Below are positions 36,598 to 44,911 of a stretch of DNA of 58,697 bases, piece by piece; position 1 is the stretch's first letter; every line of letters starts with the position of its first letter. Source of the DNA: Bacteroidaceae bacterium (GTDB taxonomy: Bacteria; Bacteroidota; Bacteroidia; Bacteroidales; Bacteroidaceae); NCBI GenBank assembly GCA_017448965.1, contig JAFSKK010000056.1:1-58697 (forward strand), read 5' to 3'. Under the pieces are notes generated by a model. The model ran no database searches. It saw only the letters and a program-made list of their open reading frames with translations, and was not told the origin of the DNA. The position numbers and the translations under genes are program-made.

Positions 36598-37332
36598 ATG
36601 TGGTTCAAGCAACAGAATGGCCAGGGCAATGGGTCTGAAGAACAGAAGGTTGCCAAAGTGAAAAAGACAGACATTTGTGCACAAATGACGTATGGCACGC
36701 GGCATTATTCCAACCTGCAGGCGGCCATCAAGGATGTGGACTGGTGGCTGGAATATAAGTTGTTCTCGATCGTGCTCTACAATGTGCAGTATCGCGATTG
36801 CCTGCGTGAGGAGGGTGTCGAAGGCCTCAAAGCGAGGCTGCTGAAGGAGGCTCCCGAACTGGCCGAAAAAAAGGATGCGCTTGAAGGGCTGGGGGAGAGG
36901 TTGCAGAAGCATTTGCCCTTGGCCGACTTCGACATCCAGTGCTACAACATCAAGGATGTGGTCACCATTCTGGGGCATGAATTCAGAGGGTGGCAGGATG
37001 TGCGTGACCATGTTGACCTGATGGGAAAGATAAGACGAGGGGAATTCGATGCTTTTAGCGTCAAGCCGAAAAGCACAGTTGGAGGCATGCACGTGGGGTG
37101 TCTCTACGCCAGCTACCCTGTTTTCGACAGTTATGATTTGAGTGATGACCGCACCTACGACAACTACCTCATTCGCAATCAACCCATCACAGAGGCAGAA
37201 CTGGCTGAACTCGCCAAAGTGAGTTACAGTGATAACTACAATCGAGTGAACGAGAGCCTTCCTCGCCATCTCCTGCCCGTCCTCTACTATAGGGGCGATG
37301 GCGACTGTATGCTGTTGGCCACAGAATCATAA
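36598..37332 (+). CDS. Soluble protein, unrecognised
   Basis: A 244-residue cytoplasmic protein without signal peptide or membrane segment. It starts with a Gln/Gly-rich stretch (MWFKQQNGQGNG), then a Trp/Tyr-containing alpha-helical region (about 40-110) and a C-terminal part rich in Tyr and Asp. The ATG at 36598 follows another ATG at 36595 and either could be used. I do not recognise the family. It is a single-gene unit with a clear promoter and a terminator at 37412-37445. Confidence 0.7.
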   Translation: MWFKQQNGQGNGSEEQKVAKVKKTDICAQMTYGTRHYSNLQAAIKDVDWWLEYKLFSIVLYNVQYRDCLREEGVEGLKARLLKEAPELAEKKDALEGLGERLQKHLPLADFDIQCYNIKDVVTILGHEFRGWQDVRDHVDLMGKIRRGEFDAFSVKPKSTVGGMHVGCLYASYPVFDSYDLSDDRTYDNYLIRNQPITEAELAELAKVSYSDNYNRVNESLPRHLLPVLYYRGDGDCMLLATES

Positions 37333-37411
37333 CGACAGTGTCGAAGTCGTTCATAAGTGATGAGTAATTGACAATTCGATAATTCTATTTTTCTATTTTT
37401 TGACAATAACA

Positions 37412-37445
37412 AGAGATGGGATAACAAAACGTTACCCCATCTCTC
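37412..37445. terminator. Hairpin between convergent genes
   Basis: AGAGATGGG and its complement form the stem, with a smaller ATAAC/GTTA pairing inside. It lies between the gene ending at 37332 (+) and the holin-like gene ending at 37464 (-). Confidence 0.6.
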
Positions 37446-37463
37446 TCATTACATACGTTGGAA

Positions 37464-37664
37464 TTACTTTTTGAACCTGCGGAGAATCCTTTCGATGCTT
37501 CCTCCCACACCCAGCAGCGTGGCTGCGAAGACGAGGAACTGTGCGATGAGTATCAGCATGTTCTCCTCGATGTCACCCTGCGGGGGGAGTAGCATCGCCC
37601 AGACGGAAAGGAGTGCCGCGATGGTCAGCGCAAAGGCTGCCTGGATTTCTTTTACAGACCACAT
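37464..37664 (-). CDS. Holin-like small membrane protein
   Basis: A 66-residue protein with two hydrophobic helices (about residues 6-24 and 34-55) and a basic C-terminus (ERILRRFKK), the general plan of Bacteroidales phage-type holins. I start at the ATG at 37664 (MWSVKEIQAAFALT); the upstream part of the open frame is the repeat at 37667-37850. It sits downstream of the HU-related genes on the same strand. The assignment rests on topology and context only. Confidence 0.55.
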   Translation of the reverse strand: MWSVKEIQAAFALTIAALLSVWAMLLPPQGDIEENMLILIAQFLVFAATLLGVGGSIERILRRFKK

Positions 37665-37666
37665 AA

Positions 37667-37850
37667 AGACCCTCTCTGCCCCTGCGGGCATCTCCCCCGT
37701 AATGGGGAGAACCATCCGGCATGTAGGGCATTTTGTTTTAGGTTAATACTTCATTTGATTTCTCATTACTCTCCCTCCCCTAAACAGGGGAGTCGGAGGG
37801 GTCTTCTCCCCTAAACAGGGGAGTCGGAGGGGTCTTCTCCCCCCCTAAAC
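37667..37850. repeat. Long direct repeat, copy 1, with tandem C-rich hairpins
   Basis: The first ~100 bases (from AGACCCTCTCTG) recur almost unchanged at 38382-38480. They are followed by tandem units of CTCCCCTAAACAGGGGAG plus TCGGAGGGGTCTT, each a hairpin with a 6-bp stem. The copy begins 2 bases from the holin-like start codon. Confidence 0.85.
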
Positions 37851-37871
37851 AGGGGAGGGCTGGGGAGGGTC

Positions 37872-38366
37872 TTATCCCTCGTCGTCTTCATCATCGCCAC
37901 CACCACCTTCTTCTGGACACGCCAACTCGGTGAGTTTCTTGTTCTCCACGAGGCTGATGTTCGCCCACTTGCCCAGGTTGGCCACCTGCTTCTTGGGAAC
38001 CCACACCAGTTTCTTGGCCGTGATGGTGTCGAGGGTGGTCTCTTCGAGCGTGTGAGCCGTCTTCGAAGTGGTGCGTGGGCAGAACGAACCCAGCGAGGGA
38101 ATCTGAACCACACGACCCTGCGCACAGAAGTAGGCGATGGCGTCGAAGATGGCTGCCTTGGCCTGACGGATGGTCGATGCCGGCACGTGGGCTGCGTTGG
38201 CGGCGTAGTTGATGAGTTCCTCGCCCTTGATGACAGGGCCACGCACGATGGTGAGTTTGTACACTTCGGGTTTGCCCTCACGGAAGGTGAGGCGCGTTTT
38301 CTTCTTGTAGTACTGCATGGAACCGCTTACGGAAAGCGTCGAGTACGATTTTGCTGCATTTGCCAT
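37872..38366 (-). CDS. HU-related DNA-binding protein (paralogue 1)
   Basis: A 164-residue protein of the Bacteroidales HU-related (TIGR01201-like) family: about 110 residues of IHF/HU-type fold with YKLTIVRGPVIKGEELINYA (about 37-56) and VVQIPSLGSFCPRTTSKTAHT (about 85-105), and a very acidic C-terminal tail (EEGGGGDDEDDEG). It probably binds DNA as a dimer in the cytoplasm. A paralogue lies 311 bases upstream on the same strand. The ~100-base direct repeat sits just before the start codon. Confidence 0.88.
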   Translation of the reverse strand: MANAAKSYSTLSVSGSMQYYKKKTRLTFREGKPEVYKLTIVRGPVIKGEELINYAANAAHVPASTIRQAKAAIFDAIAYFCAQGRVVQIPSLGSFCPRTTSKTAHTLEETTLDTITAKKLVWVPKKQVANLGKWANISLVENKKLTELACPEEGGGGDDEDDEG

Positions 38367-38381
38367 AATGATAAAGTTTTA

Positions 38382-38552
38382 AGACCCTCTCTGTCCTTTT
38401 GGACATCTCCCCCGTAATGGGGAGAGCCATCCGGCATGTAGGGCATTTTGTTTTAGGTTAATACTTCATTTAATTTCTCATTGTTCTTCCCTCCCCTAAA
38501 CAGGGGAGTCGGGGGGGGTCTTTCCCTCCCCTAAACAGGGGAGTCGGAGGTG
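38382..38552. repeat. Long direct repeat, copy 2
   Basis: Near-identical to 37667-37850 over its first ~100 bases, then two CTCCCCTAAACAGGGGAGTC units. It lies in the 5' region of HU-related paralogue 1. Confidence 0.85.
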
Positions 38553-38678
38553 TCTTTCTGTGTTTTCCGTGATTTCTGTGTGAAATGAAGTTTTTCTGCG
38601 AGAGCCCGCATGGCTCTCTTCTTATCTCACACAGAAAACACAGAACCTTTAGCTCGACGGAGTCAAATCACGGAAATT
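38553..38678. repeat. Palindromic repeat family 2, copy A
   Basis: About 120 bases containing CACAGAAAACACAGAACC and a hairpin GAGAGCCCGCATGGCTCTC. An almost identical inverted copy lies at 48736-48862. It ends at the stop of HU-related paralogue 2. Confidence 0.85.
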
Positions 38679-39109
38679 TAATCGTCGTCGTCATCGTCAC
38701 CCTCAGGCTCCTGATAGGAGTAGGGAGCATCGACGATGGTTTCTTCGGTCTGCGTGATGGTCTTGCGAAGCTCGCTGGCCGGACGGAACGCCAGACACAT
38801 GCGGGTGATGGTGTCCGTGGTGCACTCTTCGAGCGTGTGCGCCGTCTTCGAGTTCACCTTCACGTAGAAGCCGCCCACGTCGGGAACGCTCACCTGCATG
38901 CCGTTGATGGCGAAGTAGACGATGCCCTGCACGATGGCCTCGACACAGGCGGTCATGGTGGACTCGGGGATGTGTGCAGAGTTGGCTGCATACTTGATCA
39001 AGTCCTTCTCCTTGATGGGAGGGTAGGTGAGCTGACGAATCTTGTACACCTCTGGCTTGCCTTCTCGGTAGGTCAAGCGCATTTTTGCTTTACGATACTG
39101 TAGTGCCAT
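38678..39109 (-). CDS. HU-related DNA-binding protein (paralogue 2)
   Basis: A 143-residue member of the same HU-related family as its neighbour. It starts MALQYRKAKMRLTYREGKPE, has the IHF/HU core with VSVPDVGGFYVKVNSKTAHT (about 74-93) and an acidic tail ending DDDDD. The shared phrase SKTAHTLEE and identical layout show a duplication. It is transcribed from the -7 box at 39164-39171. Confidence 0.9.
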   Translation of the reverse strand: MALQYRKAKMRLTYREGKPEVYKIRQLTYPPIKEKDLIKYAANSAHIPESTMTACVEAIVQGIVYFAINGMQVSVPDVGGFYVKVNSKTAHTLEECTTDTITRMCLAFRPASELRKTITQTEETIVDAPYSYQEPEGDDDDDD

Positions 39110-39163
39110 GTTTCATTTTGTGTTTTGAAGTTAAACAATAGTTGTGTGTGTGAATTCACGTTG

Positions 39164-39171
39164 CAAAGTTA
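39164..39171 (-). promoter_or_regulatory. -7 box of HU-related gene 2 (TAACTTTG)
   Basis: TAACTTTG followed by CAA on the minus strand, 54 bases before the start at 39109. Confidence 0.65.
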
Positions 39172-39339
39172 CGACATGGGGGATGCGGTTGTCAATAGGA
39201 AGTCGATTTTTGTTTTCAAAAAAAACACTTTTCTTTTCACCTTCCATCTGCTCCTGCTTACTACATGGAAGTGACGTGCCTTATCAAGTGGAAGTCGCCC
39301 CCCTGACTGCATTTCAGTCATTAGCCGCAGAAGATGGAA

Positions 39340-39515
39340 ATCATCAAAAAATCAAAAAATCGAAAAATAGAATTATCGAATTTCGTGTGCGGAGGCACGA
39401 TGTGATATTATATATTTTATATATACTCTTTACTTACTCCCCCCTATTAATCATCCCCCAAACCAACACAAAAATGATGATTTGATTTTTAGATTTTTCT
39501 ATTTTTTGATTTTGA
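39340..39515. repeat. A/T-rich inverted repeat, MITE-like
   Basis: TCAAAAAATCGAAAAATAGA near the left end is mirrored by TTTTTCTATTTTTTGATTTT near the right, with ~100 bases between. Related strings lie at 37368-37405 and 52508-52556. No gene is seen in 39172-39547 besides this. Confidence 0.5.
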
Positions 39516-39547
39516 GGAAAGCCACTCATGAAAATCTCCCCTTCCTC

Positions 39548-39830
39548 AAATAAATTTGGTATTTCTCTCACTTAATCGTACCTTTGACTTCGTCGAAGAT
39601 ACTCACGTTCGACATAAAAAGTAAAAACTTGAGTTTTTTCTTTGTTTTGTTCTCACTTATTCGTACCGTTGACTACGTCGAAGATACTCACGCTCGACAT
39701 AAAAAGTAAAAACTTGAGTTTTTTCTTTGTTTTGTTCTCATTTAATCGTACCTTTGACTCCGTCGAAGGTACTCACGTTCGGAAATACTCAAATAAATTT
39801 GGTATTTCTCTCACTTATTCGTACCTTTGT
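39548..39830 (+). repeat. Tandem 85-bp promoter-bearing repeats before the ORF6N gene
   Basis: Units start at 39566, 39651 and 39736 (85-base period), with a partial fourth at 39809. Each carries a -7-like box (TACCTTTG at 39579, 39749 and 39822; TACCGTTG at 39664). In units 1-3 a short palindrome around CGTCGAAG follows. The array is framed by two copies of AAATAAATTTGGTATTTCTC (39548 and 39790). The last box lies 21 bases before the ORF6N start. Confidence 0.85.
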
Positions 39831-39849
39831 AGTCGAAACCTGTATAACG

Positions 39850-40554
39850 ATGGACGAACTGCAGCAGATACAAAACAAGATATACGAGATTCGGGGTCAG
39901 CGTGTGATGCTCGACTCCGACTTGGCTGCGTTATATGGCGTGGAGACAAGAGTGCTGAATCAAGCGGTAAAGCGCAATTCTAAACGTTTCGAAGGCGATG
40001 ATTTCATGTTCCGTTTGACGAAGGATGAAGCCACGTCTGTACTTTCAAAGTCACAAATTGCGACCTTGGAAACGCCTGTAAATACTGGGCTTTTGGAAGA
40101 CTCTTCACGTTCAAGATCACAAATTGTGACCTTGAACAGAGGGCGTGGAACAAATATAAAATACCTTCCATACGCCTTCACCGAATTAGGCGTTGCCATG
40201 CTCAGTAGTGTGCTGAAGTCTGAAACAGCCATTCGTGTAAACAGAGAAATCATGCGGGCTTTCGTGGAGTTCCGTCATTTGGCATCTGCCCTTCCTCCTT
40301 CCGACCCCTCTGCCGACATCGCCCAACTTCGCAAGGATTTCGAGGAGTTGAAACTGGACATTGAGGATATTCTGCACGATCAGAACGACATCAACGAGGA
40401 GACTCGTGCTCAGCTCGATGCCATCAGCACTGCGCTGGCAGAATTGCAGAACCCCAGCACTCCTGCTGCCTTTCCTGAGATAGGCTATCATGCTGTTCAG
40501 AAGCAGCGAGAGGAGTCCTCTCAAAATTACCCCCCCCCATTTAACAGAAATTAA
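39850..40554 (+). CDS. ORF6N (KilA-N-associated) domain protein
   Basis: A 234-residue protein whose first ~120 residues are the ORF6N DNA-binding domain (IYEIRGQRVMLDSDLAALYG, then AVKRNSKRFEGDDFMFRLT, and YAFTELGVAMLSSVL). The rest is helical, with a coiled-coil-like stretch (about 155-200). Within the domain there is an inserted segment with a near-repeat (KSQIATLE / RSQIVTLN). ORF6N proteins are common in phages and Bacteroidales chromosomes and are thought to regulate transcription. The C-terminus runs through a nine-C tract at 40530-40538. Confidence 0.88.
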   Translation: MDELQQIQNKIYEIRGQRVMLDSDLAALYGVETRVLNQAVKRNSKRFEGDDFMFRLTKDEATSVLSKSQIATLETPVNTGLLEDSSRSRSQIVTLNRGRGTNIKYLPYAFTELGVAMLSSVLKSETAIRVNREIMRAFVEFRHLASALPPSDPSADIAQLRKDFEELKLDIEDILHDQNDINEETRAQLDAISTALAELQNPSTPAAFPEIGYHAVQKQREESSQNYPPPFNRN

Positions 40555-40651
40555 CAATTTATTCACATTTAGGACAATACCCATTGCCCTGCACCGCTGC
40601 ATGCCCACTCGCCATCAGCGTTGCAGGGCATTTCGTTTATCACACAATCTT

Positions 40652-40876
40652 ATGAAACAGACTTTCAACACCCTTGCCGCCCTGCTCCTGGCAGGTGTGG
40701 CGCTCTGCGCATGCAGCCGCGACGATGAAGAGGAAGAGACGCGCACCACACCTCCCATCACTCAGCAGCAGCAACCACAAACCACCCTGCAAGTGGGCAT
40801 CACAGGAGACAACACCCCGACGGAGGAAACCAACATCAACTTCAATATTCCTGCGGACGATAGCACCGTGTATTGA
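40652..40876 (+). CDS. Small lipoprotein, unrecognised
   Basis: A 74-residue ORF with a lipoprotein signal (LAALLLAGVALCACS, Cys near 20), then an acidic and Gln-rich tail (EEEETRTTPPITQQQQPQ). It follows the ORF6N gene by ~100 bases on the same strand. Probably an exported, membrane-attached small protein. I do not recognise the family. Confidence 0.5.
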   Translation: MKQTFNTLAALLLAGVALCACSRDDEEEETRTTPPITQQQQPQTTLQVGITGDNTPTEETNINFNIPADDSTVY

Positions 40877-40880
40877 TACC

Positions 40881-41087
40881 ATGAAAGCCCTCTTACTTGA
40901 TATCTTCCACCTCTTAGTGGGTGGCTCACGTTGCTGCCCACAAGACAGAATTGCCATGAAGATTGCTTCACGGCAAGGGCTTGTTCATGAATACAAGACC
41001 GCACGGAGGCAGAATATGCGACCTTTGGAGGCTCTGGATGATTGGGATTTGGCGAAAGAGGAAGAAAGAATTTTATTTAGGGATTAG
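40881..41087 (+). CDS. Small ORF, unrecognised
   Basis: A 68-residue frame starting MKALLLDIFHLLVGG, 4 bases after the small lipoprotein gene. The N-terminus is hydrophobic and the remainder is charged, ending EEERILFRD. It is too short to judge the family, and the good spacing is the main support. Confidence 0.35.
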   Translation: MKALLLDIFHLLVGGSRCCPQDRIAMKIASRQGLVHEYKTARRQNMRPLEALDDWDLAKEEERILFRD

Positions 41088-41093
41088 AAAGTG

Positions 41094-41354
41094 ATGTTAA
41101 AGTGTAATGTTGTAGATACAGAAGGAAGGGTCTGGAGACGCTATGCGATTCCAGAAGGTGTTACTTTGGCAAATGGGGAGAGCAAGGAAAAAATAGATGA
41201 AGAAATACGCAAGTCCAAGCAGAGAAAGAAAGAGCAAGCTCGTAGAGAAAGAGAGAAAGCAAGGATGAAAGCGAAGACTGAACGAGAAAAAGCTCGTAAA
41301 GAATGTGAAGAAAGACCGAGAATAATATACACCCCCATGGGAAATAAAAGATAG
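41094..41354 (+). CDS. Small charged protein upstream of the restriction system
   Basis: An 86-residue ORF: a ~35-residue N-terminal part (LKCNVVDTEGRVWRRYAIPE) then an almost wholly Lys/Arg/Glu helix (about 35-75) expected to form a coiled coil. A GTG just before the ATG could also start it. It ends 8 bases before the methylase gene and may share its transcript. I do not recognise the family. Confidence 0.45.
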   Translation: MLKCNVVDTEGRVWRRYAIPEGVTLANGESKEKIDEEIRKSKQRKKEQARREREKARMKAKTEREKARKECEERPRIIYTPMGNKR

Positions 41355-41362
41355 AAAAAGAT

Positions 41363-43186
41363 ATGGCAAAGTTACCACGCATTGATATTATCGACACGAT
41401 AGGTCGAAAATATCAAGTAGAGAATATTGAAAATGGAGAATTTAGTTATCAACAAGTTATTGAGCGTCACATTGTGGGACATTATAAACTTGACATCCGA
41501 TTTTATAATGAGTCTCAAAAAGTTGCAGTTCTTGTTGAGACTAAAGACAAAAAATTCAAGCAAAGTGATGTTGAACAACTTTTTGATTACGTCAAATTAG
41601 AGCAAGAACTTTCAAGCGTTACTAAAATTATTGCTATTTTAGCAGGAACGCATGATGGTTCACTGCGAGTTTGGAAAATTCTCAATGATGAAAACGAGGA
41701 ATTGAGTGATGCTAAATTAAAATCATTTGAGGAATACAGCTCTTACTTTATCAAACGTAACGTAAATGACAAAACCAGAGTTCTAGAAAACACTGCCGCT
41801 CTAAACAGAATCCTTCATGATAATGGCATTCAGGAAGGGTTGCGCAGTCAATTTGTGGGGACATGTTTACTAGCGCTCAAGGAAGGATTAGTATATAAAA
41901 GACTTTCCACCCCACAAATTTTGGCAGGAATCAAAGTAGCTCTGGGAAATCTACTACAGGATAGTGTTGATAAAGCTAACAAAATATCCATACTCGATAC
42001 AAAAGTTTTACAAGATAAAAATGTATTAAATATTGAGTCGGAAAATTTTAGCAAGTTGTTAGACTTTATTAAAGAGAAAATTTTACCCTATATTAATGAA
42101 GCAAGCACAGAAGGTCATGATATTTTGAGCTATTTCTTTACCACATTCAATAAATATGTTCAAAAAGGAGATAAAAATCAAGCCTTTACCCCTAACCATA
42201 TTGCTCACTTTATGTGCAAAGTGGGGCACATAACTCGCAACACCGTTGTTCTTGACCCAACTTGTGGGAGCGGCACTTTTTTAGTACAGGCTATGTCACA
42301 AGCTCTTGCAAAATGCGAAACTGACACAGAACGTCGGCATGTAAAAGAGAAACAAATATACGGAATTGAAGTTGATGAGAAAGTGTATGGATTAGCAACT
42401 ACAAACATGCTAATACATGGGGATGGTAATTCCAATATTTATTGGGGGTCTTGTTTCGACGAGAAGGATACAGGAGATAAGAAAGATATATGGAAGTTGA
42501 TTAAGGACTCTCAGAACAAAGACAAAAGGAAAGGGAAAGAGGAAGATGTAAAATTTGACCTCGTTTTAATGAATCCTCCATATAATGCAAGCAAAACTCA
42601 AGTAGACAAATCTTATGCAATGACTTGGGGGAAATCTTCGACTGATCCATCAAAAGGGCTTCATTTTGTGGAACATGTGGCAAATGTGGTTAAAACGGGA
42701 AGGCTTATCACTCTTTTGCCTATGCAGGCAGCAATAGGTGATAAAGGTATTATTGCACAAATAAAAAGATCTTTATTGGAAAAGCACACTCTTGATGCGG
42801 TATTCTCCTTCCCAACAGAAATGTTCTACCCTGGTGCTAGTGCTGTTGCTTGCTGTATGGTTTTTGACTTAGGGAAACCACATAAGGATACGGATCGTGA
42901 TACTTTTTTTGGATACTATAGGAATGATGGCTTTGAAAAAAGAAAGGGTGTGGGACGTGTGGACATAAAAGATCGTTGGGAAAAAATAGAAGAACAATGG
43001 CTCAGTCTTTATGAACATCGTTCAACCCAAGCAGGTCTTTGTGTAACCCACAAAGTATCATATCAAAATGAATGGTGCGCAGAAGCTTATATGAAGACTG
43101 ATTTCAGTACTCTTTGCGATGAAGACTTTATTAATAACATGAAGGACTATGCAGCCTTTGTCGTACTAAACGAAAGAAAAAAATAA
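41363..43186 (+). CDS. BcgI-like bifunctional restriction-methylation subunit
   Basis: A 607-residue protein joining an N-terminal nuclease domain and an N6-adenine methyltransferase. The nuclease motif is Asp44 with Glu59-x-Lys61 in VLVETKD. The methylase has LDPTCGSGTFLV (297-308, AdoMet site) and NPPY (404-407, catalytic). A helical region lies between (about 140-280). The pairing with a specificity subunit that overlaps by one base (TAATG) matches BcgI-type systems, where cutting and methylation sit in one chain. The gene is clearly A/T-richer than its neighbours, which suggests transfer. A type I HsdM with an unusual N-terminal domain is the alternative. Confidence 0.82.
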   Translation: MAKLPRIDIIDTIGRKYQVENIENGEFSYQQVIERHIVGHYKLDIRFYNESQKVAVLVETKDKKFKQSDVEQLFDYVKLEQELSSVTKIIAILAGTHDGSLRVWKILNDENEELSDAKLKSFEEYSSYFIKRNVNDKTRVLENTAALNRILHDNGIQEGLRSQFVGTCLLALKEGLVYKRLSTPQILAGIKVALGNLLQDSVDKANKISILDTKVLQDKNVLNIESENFSKLLDFIKEKILPYINEASTEGHDILSYFFTTFNKYVQKGDKNQAFTPNHIAHFMCKVGHITRNTVVLDPTCGSGTFLVQAMSQALAKCETDTERRHVKEKQIYGIEVDEKVYGLATTNMLIHGDGNSNIYWGSCFDEKDTGDKKDIWKLIKDSQNKDKRKGKEEDVKFDLVLMNPPYNASKTQVDKSYAMTWGKSSTDPSKGLHFVEHVANVVKTGRLITLLPMQAAIGDKGIIAQIKRSLLEKHTLDAVFSFPTEMFYPGASAVACCMVFDLGKPHKDTDRDTFFGYYRNDGFEKRKGVGRVDIKDRWEKIEEQWLSLYEHRSTQAGLCVTHKVSYQNEWCAEAYMKTDFSTLCDEDFINNMKDYAAFVVLNERKK

Positions 43187-44232
43187 TGGATATTAGGAAC
43201 TGGAGATATTTTACGATGGAAGAGCTTTTTAGCTCGTTCGAGAGAGGTAAAGTACATTCCCAAAGCAATCTCCCTGATGGTAATGATTATCTTTATATTG
43301 GCGCCAAAAAGGAAAGATGCGGCATTATGACTAAATGTGGCTATGATAAAGGGATTATAAGTAAGGGGAATTGTATTGTTTTTATTTGCAATGGAGAAGG
43401 TTCTGTAGGCTATAGTAATTATATGGATAGAGATTTCATGGCTTCAGGCGATTTAATTCTAGCATACGCAGACTTTCTAAATCCATATACAGCTCTTTTT
43501 ATAACTACATTGTTAGATAAAGAAAGACCCAAATATTCTTTTGGAAGGAAATATGGTAAGTATGTAAAAAATACAGCAATACCATTACCAATTTCCGATG
43601 ATGGAACCTCTCCTGATTGGGAAAGGATTACGAAATATGTTAAAAAACATTTGGTCAACGAACTGCCAAAACTCGCAATGAATGTGTGGAAGAACACATA
43701 TAATAGAGCGCCAGTTAAGAATGGTAAAGTGCTATTGTCTGAGAGAGAATGGAAATCTAAGCGAATAGAAGATATTTGCGAAGAACCATATAAGGCAAAG
43801 GCCTACAATGCTATTGAATTGCAACCATGCTCGTCCAATGCGAGGGACTCTATACCGTATATAACAAGAACTGAAGAAAACAATGGATGCAAATTTTATG
43901 TTCAAAAGTCAAATGAGATAACAAGCTTTGAAAGAGGGAATGCCATAACAATAGGTGACACAACTGCCACTATTAATTATCAGGCAAAAGACTTTATTTG
44001 TGGCGATCATATGGTTATATTAAGATCCAATCATCTTAATAAATACACAGGTTTATTTATTGTTACTCTGCTTAATAAGGAACGTTTTCGTTATAATTAT
44101 GGGAGAGCATTCAGCATGGATATAATTAAGAAGACCGAGCTACCATTGCCTATTATTCCCAATACAGATAATGTAGACTGGCAGTTTGTGGAAGATTATA
44201 TGAAGAGTTTGCCATATTCAGCTAACATCTAA
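43186..44232 (+). CDS. Restriction system specificity subunit (BcgIB-like)
   Basis: A 348-residue protein with two target-recognition modules of similar plan. The first (about 5-150) contains FLNPYTALFITTLLDKERPKYSFGR..., the second (about 185-345) LNKYTGLFIVTLLNKERFRYNYGR..., so the halves are internal repeats as in HsdS and BcgIB. It should dictate the DNA sequence recognised by the fused nuclease-methylase encoded one base upstream. The target sequence cannot be predicted from here. Confidence 0.85.
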   Translation: MDIRNWRYFTMEELFSSFERGKVHSQSNLPDGNDYLYIGAKKERCGIMTKCGYDKGIISKGNCIVFICNGEGSVGYSNYMDRDFMASGDLILAYADFLNPYTALFITTLLDKERPKYSFGRKYGKYVKNTAIPLPISDDGTSPDWERITKYVKKHLVNELPKLAMNVWKNTYNRAPVKNGKVLLSEREWKSKRIEDICEEPYKAKAYNAIELQPCSSNARDSIPYITRTEENNGCKFYVQKSNEITSFERGNAITIGDTTATINYQAKDFICGDHMVILRSNHLNKYTGLFIVTLLNKERFRYNYGRAFSMDIIKKTELPLPIIPNTDNVDWQFVEDYMKSLPYSANI

Positions 44233-44249
44233 AAAGAAGAAAACATCAA

Positions 44250-44693
44250 ATGGATAATAAACAACTGAATATAGTTTTGAGTGATATTCGAGCAATCATT
44301 GATTGTTTGAATCTGATTGCTGAGAAAGAAGGAAAGCAGTTAGCTCTTTGGGTAAATCAGAAGATTTTTATGGCAGACATATATGCTACGAACATGTCAT
44401 TGGTGAAGGAGTGTAAGGAATGTTTAGAATTCATTGCCGAGTCTCTGCCAAAGTTCCAGCCTGATTACAAAGAGGTGAAGGTGTTAGGTTATAATCCACG
44501 AAAGTTCCAAAGTAAGTTAGATTTGCAAAAATACAGGAAGGAGATGAAGAAGGTACGAGATTGTATTGATTTTTACGCATGGGAGTCCAATTTAGTATTA
44601 AGGATGACTAATGCTGATACAAACTCTGCTTTAATCGATGAGTGTAGTAAGAAATTAACACAAGCTAATTCGGCATTATATAAAATCAAATAA
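44250..44693 (+). CDS. Helical protein co-encoded with the restriction system, unrecognised
   Basis: A 147-residue soluble, mostly helical protein (MDNKQLNIVLSDIRAIIDCL at the start), 17 bases after the specificity gene on the same strand and equally A/T-rich. No family was recognised. It could be a third component, an inhibitor, or an unrelated passenger of the same island. Confidence 0.55.
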   Translation: MDNKQLNIVLSDIRAIIDCLNLIAEKEGKQLALWVNQKIFMADIYATNMSLVKECKECLEFIAESLPKFQPDYKEVKVLGYNPRKFQSKLDLQKYRKEMKKVRDCIDFYAWESNLVLRMTNADTNSALIDECSKKLTQANSALYKIK

Positions 44694-44911
44694 GGACCTA
44701 TAATAGTTGTGCCCGACACGAATTAGAGGTGAAAAGTGAAAATGAAAAGTTGAACATGAAGGAAGCAGAAATAAGAATGGGGACACTATTTGTCCCCATA
44801 ATGGCCGTAGGCAGTGAGTATGTCCACATGAACAACTTTAAGAAATACAACTAAAGTATAACGCTAATGCAGGACATTAACATTGACTTATTCTGCAAAT
44901 GCTGTTAAATT

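Noticed and set aside
37780-37870. CRISPR-like array in the CTCCCCTAAACAGGGGAG units
   Set aside because: Only two to three units, with spacers that are themselves repeated (TCGGAGGGGTCTT); no cas genes are near.
39548-39830. CRISPR array in the 85-bp tandem repeats
   Set aside because: The unit is 85 bases long and repeated as a whole, without unique spacers; promoter boxes explain it better.
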